Part shown: in pieces, positions 32,524-42,234 of the stretch
Layout: each line of letters begins with the position of its first letter
Position numbering within the stretch: the first letter of the stretch is position 1
Source: JAMXLO01 sp963726125
Lineage (GTDB): Bacteria; Pseudomonadota; Alphaproteobacteria; Acetobacterales; Acetobacteraceae
NCBI GenBank assembly: GCA_963726125.1
Contig: CAVSBG010000013.1
Location: 124,001-188,000, forward strand
Reading direction: 5' to 3'
DNA: 64,000 nucleotides
Made by a program: the position numbers and the translations under genes
Notes under the pieces: model-generated
The model's input: only the letters and a program-made list of their open reading frames with translations
What the model was told of the DNA's origin: nothing
Database searches by the model: none

Positions 32524-34095
32524 GTGATCCTTCGGGGCGCTGACCAAGGACGGGGCGGTGACCACCGATGTCGTCTCACTTCTGTCCCGCAGCGGTGGCA
32601 GCAGTGCCGCCGCATAGGTGGCGGGATCATGGATCAGTGCCCGCGCCGCCTCCAGGTCGGAGTCGCGTCCCTCCGCCGCGGGGCAGGCGTTACGGATTGC
32701 CAGCACCTGGGCTGGCGCCAGCGGAGCGCGCAAGGCCCGCTCGGCCGTCACCGCCGGTGCCATCGGATCACGCCCCTCCGACAGTTCTGCCAACTGCCGA
32801 ACCAGCGACTCTGGCCCCAGGCTGGCGCAAACCTGCGGCAGCACCCCAAGGCCCTGGATTGGCCAGCCACGTGGCGCGAGCACCCGGCTCCAGGTGATGA
32901 ACAGCTCACCGCCATCAGGCAGCGGATCGATCGTCTGCACCAGCCCCTTGCCAAGCGTCGAGCTGCCCAGCACCACGCCCCGCCCCCGGTCAGCCAGTGC
33001 CGCGGCAAGAATCTCGGCCGCGCTCGCCGTACGGCCATCCACCAGCACGACAACAGGAATGGCGCCCGCCAGTTCGCCGCTGGCGGAACGCCAGATGCGG
33101 TTGGCTGCGGGGTCGCGTCCGGCGGTGATCGCAACGATGCCCGCCGGCAGCAGCATGTCGGCCGCCTCGACCGCCTGGCGCACCAAACCGCCGCGGTTGC
33201 CGCGCAGGTCGAGCACAATGCCCTCGGGAGGATGCGGGTTGGCAAGCCCCTCCTCGATGGCGCGTGACAGATGCACGGCCGTGCTGTGGTTGAATTCGGT
33301 CACTTGCACCAGCAGCATTTCGCCGACGCGCTGTGCGTAGACGGTTTCCGGTGGGACCATCTCACGCTCGATCTCCGCCGAGCGGAGGCGTCCGTCGCGT
33401 GTGCGCCAGCCTATGACGACATTGGTCTGCTCCGGCCCTGCGATCATCTGCGCCACCGCGGTCGCGCCCTTGCCCCGCACCGCGCGGCCGTCGACCGAAA
33501 TAATCGTGTCGCCCGGCCGAATGCCGGCGAGCGCGCCGGGGCCGTCCGAGACCGCAGACCCGACCATTACTGTCGAGCCGCGCTGCACCAGTTGCAGGCC
33601 AGCGCCGGCGCTGCCGACGCGGCGTTCGCGGTCCTCATCCGCATCGCTTGGCGCGACATAGCGGGAATAGGGATCGAGGTGGTTGAACAGTTCGTCGAAG
33701 AAGCTTTGTACAACGCCTTGCGTGCCGGCGTGGCGAACCACGGTCGAGCTGGCAACCGCCGCGGCAGCGAAGTCACTCGCCATCGCGGCCCAGCCATCGA
33801 TGTCGGTGTCCGCCAGTGGCGGTCGCTCGATGACCAGGTTGCCATGCGTCAGCAGACGCAGCTTGCCGTCCTGGATATCGGTGATGAGGTTCGGATCCAG
33901 CGCGGTGAGACCGTGCAGGCCCCACAGCGTGAGCTGCGATACCGGCACCGGCTCGAGCGTCCGCGGTACCATGAATGCCAGCGCGGTGGCATAGACGTTG
34001 GTCACCAGATGCGGATCGAAGCCGCCGATGGCAACGGGCTGGGTATGCGCAGGGGCAATCAGCAGCAAGAGCAGCACGGTAGCGGAGCGGATCAC
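32521..34095 (-). CDS. ctpA: S41-family carboxyl-terminal processing peptidase
   Basis: A 524-residue protease with a short signal peptide (ATVLLLLLIAPAHT). A PDZ domain follows near residues 175-245 (GPGALAGIRPGDTIISVDGRAV). The S41 domain holds the catalytic Ser in DGRTASAAEILA and Lys in GSSTLGKGLVQT. Such enzymes trim periplasmic proteins from the C-terminus. GTG 34095 overlaps the rnr stop (GTGA), so it is coupled to RNase R. The last 90 residues are outside the core and may be a lineage extension. Confidence 0.87.
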   Translation of the reverse strand: MIRSATVLLLLLIAPAHTQPVAIGGFDPHLVTNVYATALAFMVPRTLEPVPVSQLTLWGLHGLTALDPNLITDIQDGKLRLLTHGNLVIERPPLADTDIDGWAAMASDFAAAAVASSTVVRHAGTQGVVQSFFDELFNHLDPYSRYVAPSDADEDRERRVGSAGAGLQLVQRGSTVMVGSAVSDGPGALAGIRPGDTIISVDGRAVRGKGATAVAQMIAGPEQTNVVIGWRTRDGRLRSAEIEREMVPPETVYAQRVGEMLLVQVTEFNHSTAVHLSRAIEEGLANPHPPEGIVLDLRGNRGGLVRQAVEAADMLLPAGIVAITAGRDPAANRIWRSASGELAGAIPVVVLVDGRTASAAEILAAALADRGRGVVLGSSTLGKGLVQTIDPLPDGGELFITWSRVLAPRGWPIQGLGVLPQVCASLGPESLVRQLAELSEGRDPMAPAVTAERALRAPLAPAQVLAIRNACPAAEGRDSDLEAARALIHDPATYAAALLPPLRDRSETTSVVTAPSLVSAPKDH

Positions 34096-36101
34096 CTGGA
34101 CCGTGGCCGTCTCCCCTGTCGTGCGCCGCGGCTACCCTCGGGTACGCCTTGCAGGATATGGAAGATCAGCCCGCCGGTGACGGGGCTGGCTTCGGCAAGC
34201 CGCACGTCAACCGGCTGCGCCAGACGAAACTCCAGGCGGGTTCTGCTTCCGGTCAGCGTCTGCTCCTTCTCGTCATGCCGCCAGTAATCGTCGGGCAGCG
34301 ACCGCACCGGCACGAGCCCACTCGCACCGCTCTCCGCAACTGTGACGAAAAGTCCGAAGCGCGTCACACCGGAAATTCGTGCAGCGAAATTCGCGCCAAC
34401 TTTGTCCGCCATGTATGCAGCGAGGTAACGGTCGATCGAATCGCGCTCAGCTAATTGGGCCCTTCGCTCGGTTGCGGTGATGTGCAAAGCGGTGTCGGAG
34501 AAGCGCGCCGCTTCATCTTTCGCCAATCCGTCGTCGCCCAGTCGCAAGCCGCCAATCAACGCGCGATGCACCAGCAGATCTGCGTAGCGGCGGATCGGAC
34601 TGGTGAAATGTGCATAGCGTGGCAACGCGAGGCCAAAGTGCCCGATATTGTCGGGGCTGTACTCAGCTTGCGACTGCGAGCGCAGCATCACCTCGTTCAC
34701 CAGCAGCGCTTCGGGCGTGCCGGCCACGCGCCGCAGCACGCGGTCGAGGTCGCGCGGATGCACCTGATCGCCCGGCGGCAATGAGATGCCGAGCCCGTGA
34801 AGGAAATCGCGCAGCGACGCGAGCTTGTCGTCCGACGGAGGGGCATGAATGCGATACATCACCGGCTGGTGGCGGCGTTCGAGTTCCTCGGCCGCGGCGA
34901 CATTGGCCAGCACCATGAATTCCTCGATCAACCGATGGCTGTCGAGCCGCGGCCGCGGTGCGACACTGATCACGGCGCCGTTGTCGTCCAGCACCACGCG
35001 ACGTTCCGGCAGGTCGAGATCGAGTGTGCCGCGCGCGGTGCGTGCCGCGCGCAGTGACTCATACGCGGCGTAGAGCTGATCGAAGCGGGAATCGCCGCGA
35101 TCATGGGACTGCTGCACATTCTCGTATGTGAGGCGGGCCACACTTCGCATCAGCCCGCGGCCGAAACGGTGCGTCGTCTTGCGGCCTTGCGCGTCAATGC
35201 GCAGTTCGGCGTAGAGACAGCCGCGGTCCTCCTCCGGACGCAGGCTGCACCAGCCGTTGGACAGCGCCTCCGGCAGCATCGGCACGACGCGGTCGGGGAA
35301 GTAGACGCTGTTGCCGCGTGTGCGCGCCGCATGGTCGAGCGGCGAACCGGGGCGCACGTAATGGGCGACATCAGCGATCGCGACAATGAGGCGGAAGCCG
35401 CCGGCATCCGGTTCGGCAAACACCGCATCGTCGAAGTCGCGGGCGTCCTCGCCATCGATAGTGACCAATGCGATGTCGCGCAGGTCGGTGCGGCGGCCGA
35501 GCGGAACTGCCTGTGCGGCCTCAGCCTGCTCTAGCGCGGCGTCCGGGAATGCTTCGGGGATATCGTGCGTGTGGATGGCGATCAGGCTGATCGAGCGGGC
35601 ATCGCCCATTGCGCCAAGCCGCTCGATGATCCGGGCTGGCTTCAGGCCGAGGCCGTGGTGGGGCAGGGGTTCGCCCAACACGATCTCGCCTTCCGCGGCG
35701 CCGCCTTCTTGGCCGCGCGGCACCAGCCATTCTGCCTTGGCCCGGCGATCCGTTGGGATGATGCGGCCGCCACGATAGACGCCAAGGACGCGGCTGGGAG
35801 CCTCCGCCAGTCGCCGGATGGTGCGGCCTTCGTAGCGGTTCGGTCCGCGTGGCGTCAGGCGGGCAAGTACGCGCTCACCGGGAGCCAGCGCCGGCTGGCC
35901 GCGCGGTTCTGCTGCCATGAATATCGACGGCGGCGGACCCGCGGCGGCGTCCCAGTTCGCCGGTCGGGCGATCGCGTCGCCGTCCGTGTCGGTGCCGGTG
36001 ACGACGACAATGGCGGTGTCTGCCAGATCCGCGGTCGCCGGACGCCGGCGCGAGGGCTTGGAGCGGCGTGGGGTGGCGCGGATTGGGGTCACGCTCCGCA
36101 T
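34092..36101 (-). CDS. rnr: Ribonuclease R, N-terminally short form
   Basis: ATG 36101 is chosen because GAGGA lies 8-9 bases upstream; this gives 669 residues. The RNB catalytic centre reads TIDGEDARDFDDAVF (four acidic residues that hold magnesium) and a C-terminal S1 domain follows (ARISGVTRFGLFVTVAESGASG). The usual N-terminal helix-turn-helix of RNase R is missing: the protein opens with a basic linker (RRSKPSRRRP) and a short cold-shock-like stretch. The enzyme degrades structured RNA 3' to 5'. Start position is the main uncertainty. Confidence 0.88.
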   Translation of the reverse strand: MRSVTPIRATPRRSKPSRRRPATADLADTAIVVVTGTDTDGDAIARPANWDAAAGPPPSIFMAAEPRGQPALAPGERVLARLTPRGPNRYEGRTIRRLAEAPSRVLGVYRGGRIIPTDRRAKAEWLVPRGQEGGAAEGEIVLGEPLPHHGLGLKPARIIERLGAMGDARSISLIAIHTHDIPEAFPDAALEQAEAAQAVPLGRRTDLRDIALVTIDGEDARDFDDAVFAEPDAGGFRLIVAIADVAHYVRPGSPLDHAARTRGNSVYFPDRVVPMLPEALSNGWCSLRPEEDRGCLYAELRIDAQGRKTTHRFGRGLMRSVARLTYENVQQSHDRGDSRFDQLYAAYESLRAARTARGTLDLDLPERRVVLDDNGAVISVAPRPRLDSHRLIEEFMVLANVAAAEELERRHQPVMYRIHAPPSDDKLASLRDFLHGLGISLPPGDQVHPRDLDRVLRRVAGTPEALLVNEVMLRSQSQAEYSPDNIGHFGLALPRYAHFTSPIRRYADLLVHRALIGGLRLGDDGLAKDEAARFSDTALHITATERRAQLAERDSIDRYLAAYMADKVGANFAARISGVTRFGLFVTVAESGASGLVPVRSLPDDYWRHDEKEQTLTGSRTRLEFRLAQPVDVRLAEASPVTGGLIFHILQGVPEGSRGARQGRRPRSR

Positions 36102-36360
36102 ATGCGTGTTCCTCGCCACGACCGCCAGCACCCTTGGTGCTTTCTCCGCCACACTGTTGCACGCACACACCTTGGCGGTGTGCAGGGCTTATAATTCTGC
36201 TGCTCCGGTGTCGTCCGGCTTTAGCTAACTCTGAAGTGAAGACCTCTTCGGCTACTCGTCGATCGCCAACCATCGCAAGAGCGGAAAAACCCTCCAATCC
36301 GCGAAGACATTTAGGATTATTTTCTTGACGCGGCTCGCGCCTTATGGTCTTACTCCGCCC

Positions 36361-37125
36361 ATGCCAACCCCGGCCTCCTTCTCCCCTCCAACCGACGCCC
36401 CCAGCGGGTTCGAGGCTGTCAGGGAGACCCTCTCCAACCTCCTGCTCCTTCTCGTCATCGCGATGCTCACGACCGGGGTCGAGCGCCTCATCGCTTCGCT
36501 CCGTCAGCGCACCGAAACCACTGACCTAACCGACATCACGCGCGCCTTCGGCACCACCGACATCGCGCTCATCCTCGAACGCCTCACCATCGGCCTGCAG
36601 CGCCTCCGCACGCTCGAGGAAAAGGTTCGCCGCGCCGTGGCCGGCCTCGACACCGACCCCCAGCTCGAATCCACGAGCGCCCCCGCATCCCCGCTCAGTC
36701 TGTGCGCATCGCAGCCACTCGGCCCCACGCCAGAGGACATTTCTGTCCTCTCGCTCCTCACGCCCGAGCTGATGGCCAGCGCACCGGTCCGCGCCACCGG
36801 CCCACCCCGACCCCCTGGTTCAGTCCGCAAAACCCAACGGGGCCTGTCCATCCTCTCATACCGAGGGGCATGGCCGGCCCCGTCGTGCCGATTCCCCTCC
36901 CTGGCGGGGAGGCAAGTCGATACCTTAATGCTCGTGTGGATGTCGGCTGATCGACAGAAGGCCTTTAACACTGAGGAAGAACGGAGGACGTCGAGGGCCA
37001 CCGAGGAAGTAGTAATGCGCTGCGCGCGAAGCGCTATTTCTTTCTCAGTGGCCCTCCGTGGCCCTCAATCGTCCTCCGTGTTGAAAGCCTTGCGGTGCCA
37101 CCAACCAGCGCAATTGCATCCGTAA
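36361..37125 (+). CDS. Hypothetical membrane-anchored protein (C-terminal part doubtful)
   Basis: From ATG 36361 the first 160 codons look like a gene: one hydrophobic helix (LLLLLVIAMLTTGVERLIASL, about residues 30-50) followed by an amphipathic stretch (LTIGLQRLRTLEEKVRRAVAGLD). I recall similar unnamed small proteins in Acetobacteraceae but cannot name a family. The last 60 codons run through the palindromic element at 36960-37090 and are probably not the original end. It lies on the plus strand between minus-strand topA and rnr. Confidence 0.4.
   Translation: MPTPASFSPPTDAPSGFEAVRETLSNLLLLLVIAMLTTGVERLIASLRQRTETTDLTDITRAFGTTDIALILERLTIGLQRLRTLEEKVRRAVAGLDTDPQLESTSAPASPLSLCASQPLGPTPEDISVLSLLTPELMASAPVRATGPPRPPGSVRKTQRGLSILSYRGAWPAPSCRFPSLAGRQVDTLMLVWMSADRQKAFNTEEERRTSRATEEVVMRCARSAISFSVALRGPQSSSVLKALRCHQPAQLHP
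36960..37090. repeat. Inverted-repeat intergenic element, related to copy at 1699
   Basis: Imperfect inverted arms (36960-37010 and 37041-37090) are rich in GGAGGAC and GGGCCAC units: the ends read GGCCTTTAACACTGAGG and CCTCCGTGTTGAAAGCC. The centre contains GCGCGAAGCGC, the same motif as in the element at 1699, next to a similar AT-rich pentamer. The two are diverged members of one palindrome family. Confidence 0.75.
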
Positions 37126-37291
37126 GGCCAAGCTCCCACGGCAAATGCGATAGCCCACCCCCAGCTAGGCTACGGCAAGACGCCTCGCCCACCGATGCAG
37201 CCGCAGTATTCGCGGGTGACCAGCCCGCTCTTGTCGAGACCTGCGAATATTGCCTGAAACCTGTTCTGCGCCGGGCGGCAGAACCGCCGGG

Positions 37292-40069
37292 TCAGCGCGC
37301 TGATCGCTTCGGCGCTGGAGCCTTGCCGGAACGCGCCGCGGACTTTTTCTTGGCCGCGGGTGCCTTCGCTGCAGTCGCGCGCTTTGCCGGCGCCTTCGGT
37401 GCGGCGCGCTTGGCCTTCGGCGTGGCTGGCCGCCGCCTCGCCGGCGCCGCCTTGCGCTTGGCCGGCGCAGGGTCCCGTGCTGTCGGCGCTGCGGCCTCGG
37501 GCGCCGCTGGCTTCGCCGCTCCCCCAGCGCGTCCACGTCGACCGGCGGCACCGCGTGGGCGCAGCTGCTTGCCCTTCTCCGCCAGCAGCGCGACTGCCTG
37601 TTCCACCGTGACGTCTTCCATCATCACGCCGCGCGGCAGGTTCGCCACGGTCTTGCCGTGCTGCACATACGGACCGAAGCGGCCCTTGCGCACCGAGATC
37701 GGCTCCTTGTCCCCCGGATGCACCCCGACATTCCGCACGCTCGCCATCTTGCGTGCGATCAGATCGACCGCGCGGTTAATGCCGATGGCCAACACATCGT
37801 CGTCCCGATCCAGCGATCCGTAGATCGCGCCCATCCGCACATACGGCCCGAACCGCCCGATCCCTGCCTGAATCGCCTCGCGCGTTTCCGGATGCATGCC
37901 GATAAGGCGAGGCAGCCCCAGCAGTCCCATCGCCTGTTCCAGCGTGATCTGGTCACCGTCCATGCCGCGTGGCAGCGACGTGCGTTTGGGCTTGACCTTC
38001 GACTTGCCCTTTTCCTTGTCGTCGCCGTTCTCGCCTTGCTGCACGTACAAGCCGTACGGCCCGCGACGAACCGTGATCTCCTCGCCGGTTTCCGGATGCT
38101 GGCCGAGGACACGCATGCCCTCCTTCAGCGTCTCGCCCTGGTCCTCGCCGTTCTCGATCGCCAGCCGCCGCGTGTACTGGCAGGTCGGGTAGTTCGAGCA
38201 ACCGATGAAGCTGCCGTAGCGTCCCAGCTTCAAACCAAGCCGCCCGGTGCCGCAGGCAGTGCAGAGGCGCGGATCGGTGCCGTCCTCACGCGCCGGAAAG
38301 AAGTGCGGGCCAAGGTCCTCGTCCAGCGCCGCAATGACGTCGCTGATCTTGAGGTCCTTGGTCTGATCGATCGCACGGGAGAACTCGTCCCAGAAGGCGT
38401 GCAGCATTGCGCGCCATTCGGTATCGCCGCCGGCGATCTCGTCGAGCTTCTCCTCCATCGAAGCGGTGAAGCCGGTGTCGACGTAGTGCTCGAAGAAGCT
38501 GACCAGGAAGGCGGTGACCAGTCGTCCGCGGTCCTCCGGAATGAAGCGCCGCTTGTCCAGCCGCACATACTTTCGATCCTGCAGCACCGACAGGATGGAG
38601 GCGTAGGTGGAGGGACGGCCGATGCCGAGCTCCTCCATCTTCTTCACCAGGCTGGCTTCCGAGTAACGCGGCGGAGGCTGGGTGAAATGCTGCGCCGCGG
38701 TAACGTCGCCGCGCTTCAGCGGATCACGCTCGGCCATCGGCGGCAGCATGCGGCTGTCGTCTTCCTCGGCCGCGTCGTCGGTGTCCTCGCGATACAGCTT
38801 CAGGAAGCCGTCGAACGCGACGATGGAGCCGGTGGCGCGCAGCGTCGTGCCTTTGCCGTCGGTCACGTCGACAGTGACCTGGTCCAGCTCGGCCGACTGC
38901 ATCTGCGACGCCACCGCGCGCTTCCAGATCAGTTCGTAGAGCCGGCGCTGATCGTTCGACAGGAAGCGCGCCATGCTGTCCGGCGTGCGCTCGACGTCAG
39001 TTGGCCGGATCGCCTCGTGGGCTTCCTGGGCATTCTTGATCTTGCTCTGGTAGACGCGCGGCGCCGGCGGCAGGTAGTTGCTGCCGTAACTGCCGCCGAC
39101 GTGCTCGCGGATCGCGGCGATCGCCTCCTGTGCCATCTGCACGCCGTCGGTCCGCATATAGGTGATCAGCCCGGTCGTCTCGCCGTCGAGCTCCACCCCT
39201 TCATACAGCTGCTGCGCCAGCCGCATCGTCTGCTGCGCGCCGAAGCCCAGCTTGCGCGACGCCTCCTGTTGCAGCGTCGAGGTGGTGAACGGCGCGTACG
39301 GATGCCGCTTGACGCGCCGCTTCTCGACCGAGCCGACGGTGAAGCGCCCGGCCTCGACGCGCTGCTTGGCGCGCATGGCGGTGGCTTCGTTCGGCAGGTC
39401 GAATTGCTCGAGCTTCTTGCCCTCGAGGTGCGTCAGCCGCGCAGTGAACGGTGCGCCGGCCGGCGTGATGAAGTCGGCCTCCACCGTCCAGTATTCGCGA
39501 GCACGGAATGCCTCGATCTCGGCTTCGCGGTCGCAGATCAGCCGCAGCGCCACCGACTGCACGCGCCCTGCCGAACGGCTGCCCGGCAGCTTGCGCCAAA
39601 GCACCGGCGAGAGCGTAAAGCCCACCAGGTAGTCCAGCGCGCGGCGCGCCAGATAGGCCTCGATCAGCGGCTGGTCGAGATCGCGCGGCGCCGCCATCGC
39701 AGCACGCACGGCGCTGCGGGTGATCTCGTTGAATGTGATGCGGCGGACCTTGATGCCCTTCAGCGCGTGCCGGTCCGCCAGCATCGCCTTGACGTGCCAG
39801 GAAATCGCCTCGCCCTCGCGATCCGGGTCGGTGGCGAGATACAGCGTGCCGGCGCCCTTCAGCGCCTTGGCGATCGCGCTGACCTGCTTTTCGCCGCGCT
39901 GGTCGGACTGCCAGTCCATGGCGAAGTCCTGCTCCGGCCGCACCGACCCGTCCTTCGGCGGCAGGTCGCGCACGTGGCCCAGGCTGGCCAGCACGGTGAA
40001 GCCGCCACCGAGATAGCGGTTGATGGTCTTGGCCTTGGCGGGGGATTCAACGACGACAACGTCGGACAT
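37292..40069 (-). CDS. topA: DNA topoisomerase I
   Basis: A 925-residue type IA topoisomerase. The TOPRIM domain starts VVVVESPAKAKTINRYLG and includes DPDREGEAISWH; the cleavage Tyr is in GLITYMRTDGVQ. One zinc ribbon is visible (CTACGTGRLGLKLG with GCSNYPTCQY), then several C-terminal topoisomerase repeats (GRFGPYVRMG, GRFGPYVQHG). The last 90 residues are a Lys/Ala/Pro-rich tail, common in alphaproteobacteria, that should bind DNA non-specifically. It relaxes negative supercoils. dprA lies immediately upstream on the same strand. Confidence 0.96.
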   Translation of the reverse strand: MSDVVVVESPAKAKTINRYLGGGFTVLASLGHVRDLPPKDGSVRPEQDFAMDWQSDQRGEKQVSAIAKALKGAGTLYLATDPDREGEAISWHVKAMLADRHALKGIKVRRITFNEITRSAVRAAMAAPRDLDQPLIEAYLARRALDYLVGFTLSPVLWRKLPGSRSAGRVQSVALRLICDREAEIEAFRAREYWTVEADFITPAGAPFTARLTHLEGKKLEQFDLPNEATAMRAKQRVEAGRFTVGSVEKRRVKRHPYAPFTTSTLQQEASRKLGFGAQQTMRLAQQLYEGVELDGETTGLITYMRTDGVQMAQEAIAAIREHVGGSYGSNYLPPAPRVYQSKIKNAQEAHEAIRPTDVERTPDSMARFLSNDQRRLYELIWKRAVASQMQSAELDQVTVDVTDGKGTTLRATGSIVAFDGFLKLYREDTDDAAEEDDSRMLPPMAERDPLKRGDVTAAQHFTQPPPRYSEASLVKKMEELGIGRPSTYASILSVLQDRKYVRLDKRRFIPEDRGRLVTAFLVSFFEHYVDTGFTASMEEKLDEIAGGDTEWRAMLHAFWDEFSRAIDQTKDLKISDVIAALDEDLGPHFFPAREDGTDPRLCTACGTGRLGLKLGRYGSFIGCSNYPTCQYTRRLAIENGEDQGETLKEGMRVLGQHPETGEEITVRRGPYGLYVQQGENGDDKEKGKSKVKPKRTSLPRGMDGDQITLEQAMGLLGLPRLIGMHPETREAIQAGIGRFGPYVRMGAIYGSLDRDDDVLAIGINRAVDLIARKMASVRNVGVHPGDKEPISVRKGRFGPYVQHGKTVANLPRGVMMEDVTVEQAVALLAEKGKQLRPRGAAGRRGRAGGAAKPAAPEAAAPTARDPAPAKRKAAPARRRPATPKAKRAAPKAPAKRATAAKAPAAKKKSAARSGKAPAPKRSAR

Positions 40070-40087
40070 TGTGACCTTTTTGGTACT

Positions 40088-41263
40088 CTAGAAACCGGTG
40101 TCAGGCAGCAGTGCCACCCGGTTCCCGGACAGCGTCTGGATGCGGCCAGCGAGCTCCAATTCCAGGAGTACTCCCATGACCGCAGCCGGAGAGAACTGGC
40201 AGCGCCGTACGACATCGTCAACGGCTGTTGGCGAACTTCCCAACAATTCAATGACTTGGCGCCTGGCCCGCGCCCGATCCGCGGCGGATTCCGGTGGTTC
40301 TTCCCAGTCACCGGGCGCTTCGGCGAGCCCTGGCGCGGGGCCGTGCACGAACAGCGGATCGCGCCCGAGACCTTCCCGCGACGGGTGGTCCGGCAGGTTG
40401 TCCAGCACGTCCTGCGCCGTCTCCGTCAGATGCGCACCTTGGCGGATCAAGTCGTTGCCGCCGCGCGAGCGCGGGTCGAGCGGCGAGCCCGGCATGGCGA
40501 ACAGTTCCCGCCCCGCCTCCTGCGCCAGCCGCGCGGTGATCAGGCTGCCGGAGCGCAGCGCCGCTTCCACCACGACGACCCCAAGCGACAGGCCGGCGAT
40601 GATGCGGTTGCGGCGGGGGAAGTGGCGCGCCTGTGGCGTCGTGCCGAGCGGCGCCTCACTCACCACCGCGCCAGCCTCCGCGATGCGGCGCTGCAGATCG
40701 GTGTGCTCGGCCGGGTAGGGGATGTCGAGACCGCCAGCGATCGCTGCGACGGTCCGCCCCGTCCGCAGTGCGCCGGTGTGCGCGGCGGCATCGATGCCGC
40801 GCGCGAGCCCGGAAACCACCACCACCGATCGGGCCAGTTCGGCAGCGAGATCCTCCGCCATGCGCTGACCATTGGCCGAGGCATTGCGTCCCCCAACCAA
40901 CGCCACCGCGCGCTGTGACAGCGCCGCAGGGTCGCCCAACACGGCGATGACCGGTGGTGCGTCGTCCAGCATCGCCAGCAGCGGCGGATAGTCGGGCTGG
41001 TCCGCGAAGATCATGCGGCCACCCAGGCGGCTCACGCCATGCCATTCGCGTGCGGCGTCATCGGGCGACGGGATCTCCGGCGGGCTGGCGCGCCCGCCGG
41101 CCTGGGCAAGCGCGGGCAGCGCCTGGAGCGCGGCCGCAGCCGAGGCGTAACGCGACAGCAGGCGCCGATATGAAACCGGTCCGACACCCTCGCTGCGGGC
41201 AAGCCGCAGGCGATCCAGTGCATCTTCCGGCGCAGAAATGTCTGGTTCAGGCTTTCTGACCAA
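40088..41263 (-). CDS. dprA: DNA-processing protein DprA
   Basis: An approximately 391-residue DprA: N-terminal SAM-like helices (RLARSEGVGPVSYRRLL), the Rossmann-type DNA-binding core (SGLARGIDAAAHTGAL, RNRIIAGLSLGVVVVEA, GGNDLIRQGA) and a C-terminal winged helix (SSPTAVDDVVRRCQFSP). DprA loads RecA on incoming single-stranded DNA in transformation. TTG 41263 is preferred; the frame extends to 41329 inside plsY. It is 18 bases before topA, as in related genomes. Confidence 0.92.
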   Translation of the reverse strand: MVRKPEPDISAPEDALDRLRLARSEGVGPVSYRRLLSRYASAAAALQALPALAQAGGRASPPEIPSPDDAAREWHGVSRLGGRMIFADQPDYPPLLAMLDDAPPVIAVLGDPAALSQRAVALVGGRNASANGQRMAEDLAAELARSVVVVSGLARGIDAAAHTGALRTGRTVAAIAGGLDIPYPAEHTDLQRRIAEAGAVVSEAPLGTTPQARHFPRRNRIIAGLSLGVVVVEAALRSGSLITARLAQEAGRELFAMPGSPLDPRSRGGNDLIRQGAHLTETAQDVLDNLPDHPSREGLGRDPLFVHGPAPGLAEAPGDWEEPPESAADRARARRQVIELLGSSPTAVDDVVRRCQFSPAAVMGVLLELELAGRIQTLSGNRVALLPDTGF

Positions 41264-41831
41264 TGCGTGGCTCGCTGCCCGCCAACAAGCGGCGGATGTT
41301 CTCGTGATGGCGAGCGCACACCACCACAAGGATCACCAACGCAACCTTAACGACGGTGGCATCGGCCAGAATGGCGGCAATGACCGGGGCGGCGGCGAAC
41401 GAGACCAATGCCGCAAGGGAGGAGATGCGAACGAGCGCTGCCACCACCAGCCAGATCGCTCCGGCGCACAGGCCGACGGGCCAAGCGGCGGCGATCAGCA
41501 CGCCATAGGAGGTGGCGACGGCCTTGCCACCCTTGAAGCCGAGCCACACCGGGAACGCGTGGCCAAGCACCGCGCCGATGCCGGCCCACAGCACGCCTTG
41601 GTGGCCGGCGAACCACGCCGCAAGGAGAACTGCGACCGCTCCCTTGCCGCCGTCCAGCAACACCGTTGCGGCGGCCAGGCCCTTGTTCCCGGTTCGCAGA
41701 ACGTTGGTGGCGCCAATGTTGCCCGAGCCAATGCGACGAATGTCCCCCAGTCCCGCGGCGCGCGTCAGCAACAGGCCGAACGGGATCGAGCCGAGCAGGT
41801 AACCGACAAGCACGAATGCGAAAGGGGGCAT
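41247..41831 (-). CDS. plsY: Acyl-phosphate:glycerol-3-phosphate acyltransferase PlsY
   Basis: A 194-residue inner-membrane protein with five hydrophobic segments and the PlsY motifs GSGNIGATNVLRTGN, LLDGGKGAVAVLLA and GHAFPVWLGFKGGKAVA. It makes lysophosphatidic acid from acyl-phosphate and glycerol-3-phosphate, the first step of phospholipid synthesis. dprA overlaps its end. Its upstream neighbour in this lineage should be pyrC, but a toxin-antitoxin pair on the other strand intervenes. Confidence 0.95.
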   Translation of the reverse strand: MPPFAFVLVGYLLGSIPFGLLLTRAAGLGDIRRIGSGNIGATNVLRTGNKGLAAATVLLDGGKGAVAVLLAAWFAGHQGVLWAGIGAVLGHAFPVWLGFKGGKAVATSYGVLIAAAWPVGLCAGAIWLVVAALVRISSLAALVSFAAAPVIAAILADATVVKVALVILVVVCARHHENIRRLLAGSEPRIGQKA

Positions 41832-41925
41832 GGGTTACCCTCTGGAATAGGCGTCGATCGTCCAGCTATTGCACATCGCCAAGGGGGCCACCAGTATCTG
41901 ACCAGACTGGTCAGGAGAGCGTGGA

Positions 41926-42234
41926 ATGCGGGCGCAGCAAGCAGGATCGCAGAACCCCGACTCATCCACCTGGAGACTGGAGGACGCCAAAGCGCACTTC
42001 AGCGAGTTGGTCAGGCGAGCACGGCAAGGCATCCCGCAGCACGTCAGCGTGCGGGGCCTGGACGCGGTTGTGGTGCTCTCGGCGGCAGATTTCGCACGCC
42101 TGTCACCAGCCGCCGCCAGCAGTAGCCTCGCAGCACTTTTTGCCGACAGTCCGCTTGCTCGGTTGGATGATTTCGAAATCAACGTCGTGCGCGAACGGGC
42201 ACCCGTACGCGATGCGCCTGCCTTCGACGAATGA
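41926..42234 (+). CDS. Phd/YefM-family antitoxin
   Basis: A 102-residue protein with the Phd fold at the N-terminus (STWRLEDAKAHFSELVRRARQGIPQHVSVRGLDAVVVLSAADF), which binds DNA and represses its own operon. The C-terminal part (LFADSPLARLDDFEINVVRER) should wrap around the toxin. Its stop overlaps the toxin start (ATGA), the standard arrangement of this module. Confidence 0.9.
   Translation: MRAQQAGSQNPDSSTWRLEDAKAHFSELVRRARQGIPQHVSVRGLDAVVVLSAADFARLSPAAASSSLAALFADSPLARLDDFEINVVRERAPVRDAPAFDE

Noticed and set aside
37658..40918. A 1086-codon open frame on the plus strand opposite topA and dprA
   Set aside because: Same cause: mirror frame of GC-rich genes, Arg/His/Asp-rich, no motif or ribosome site.
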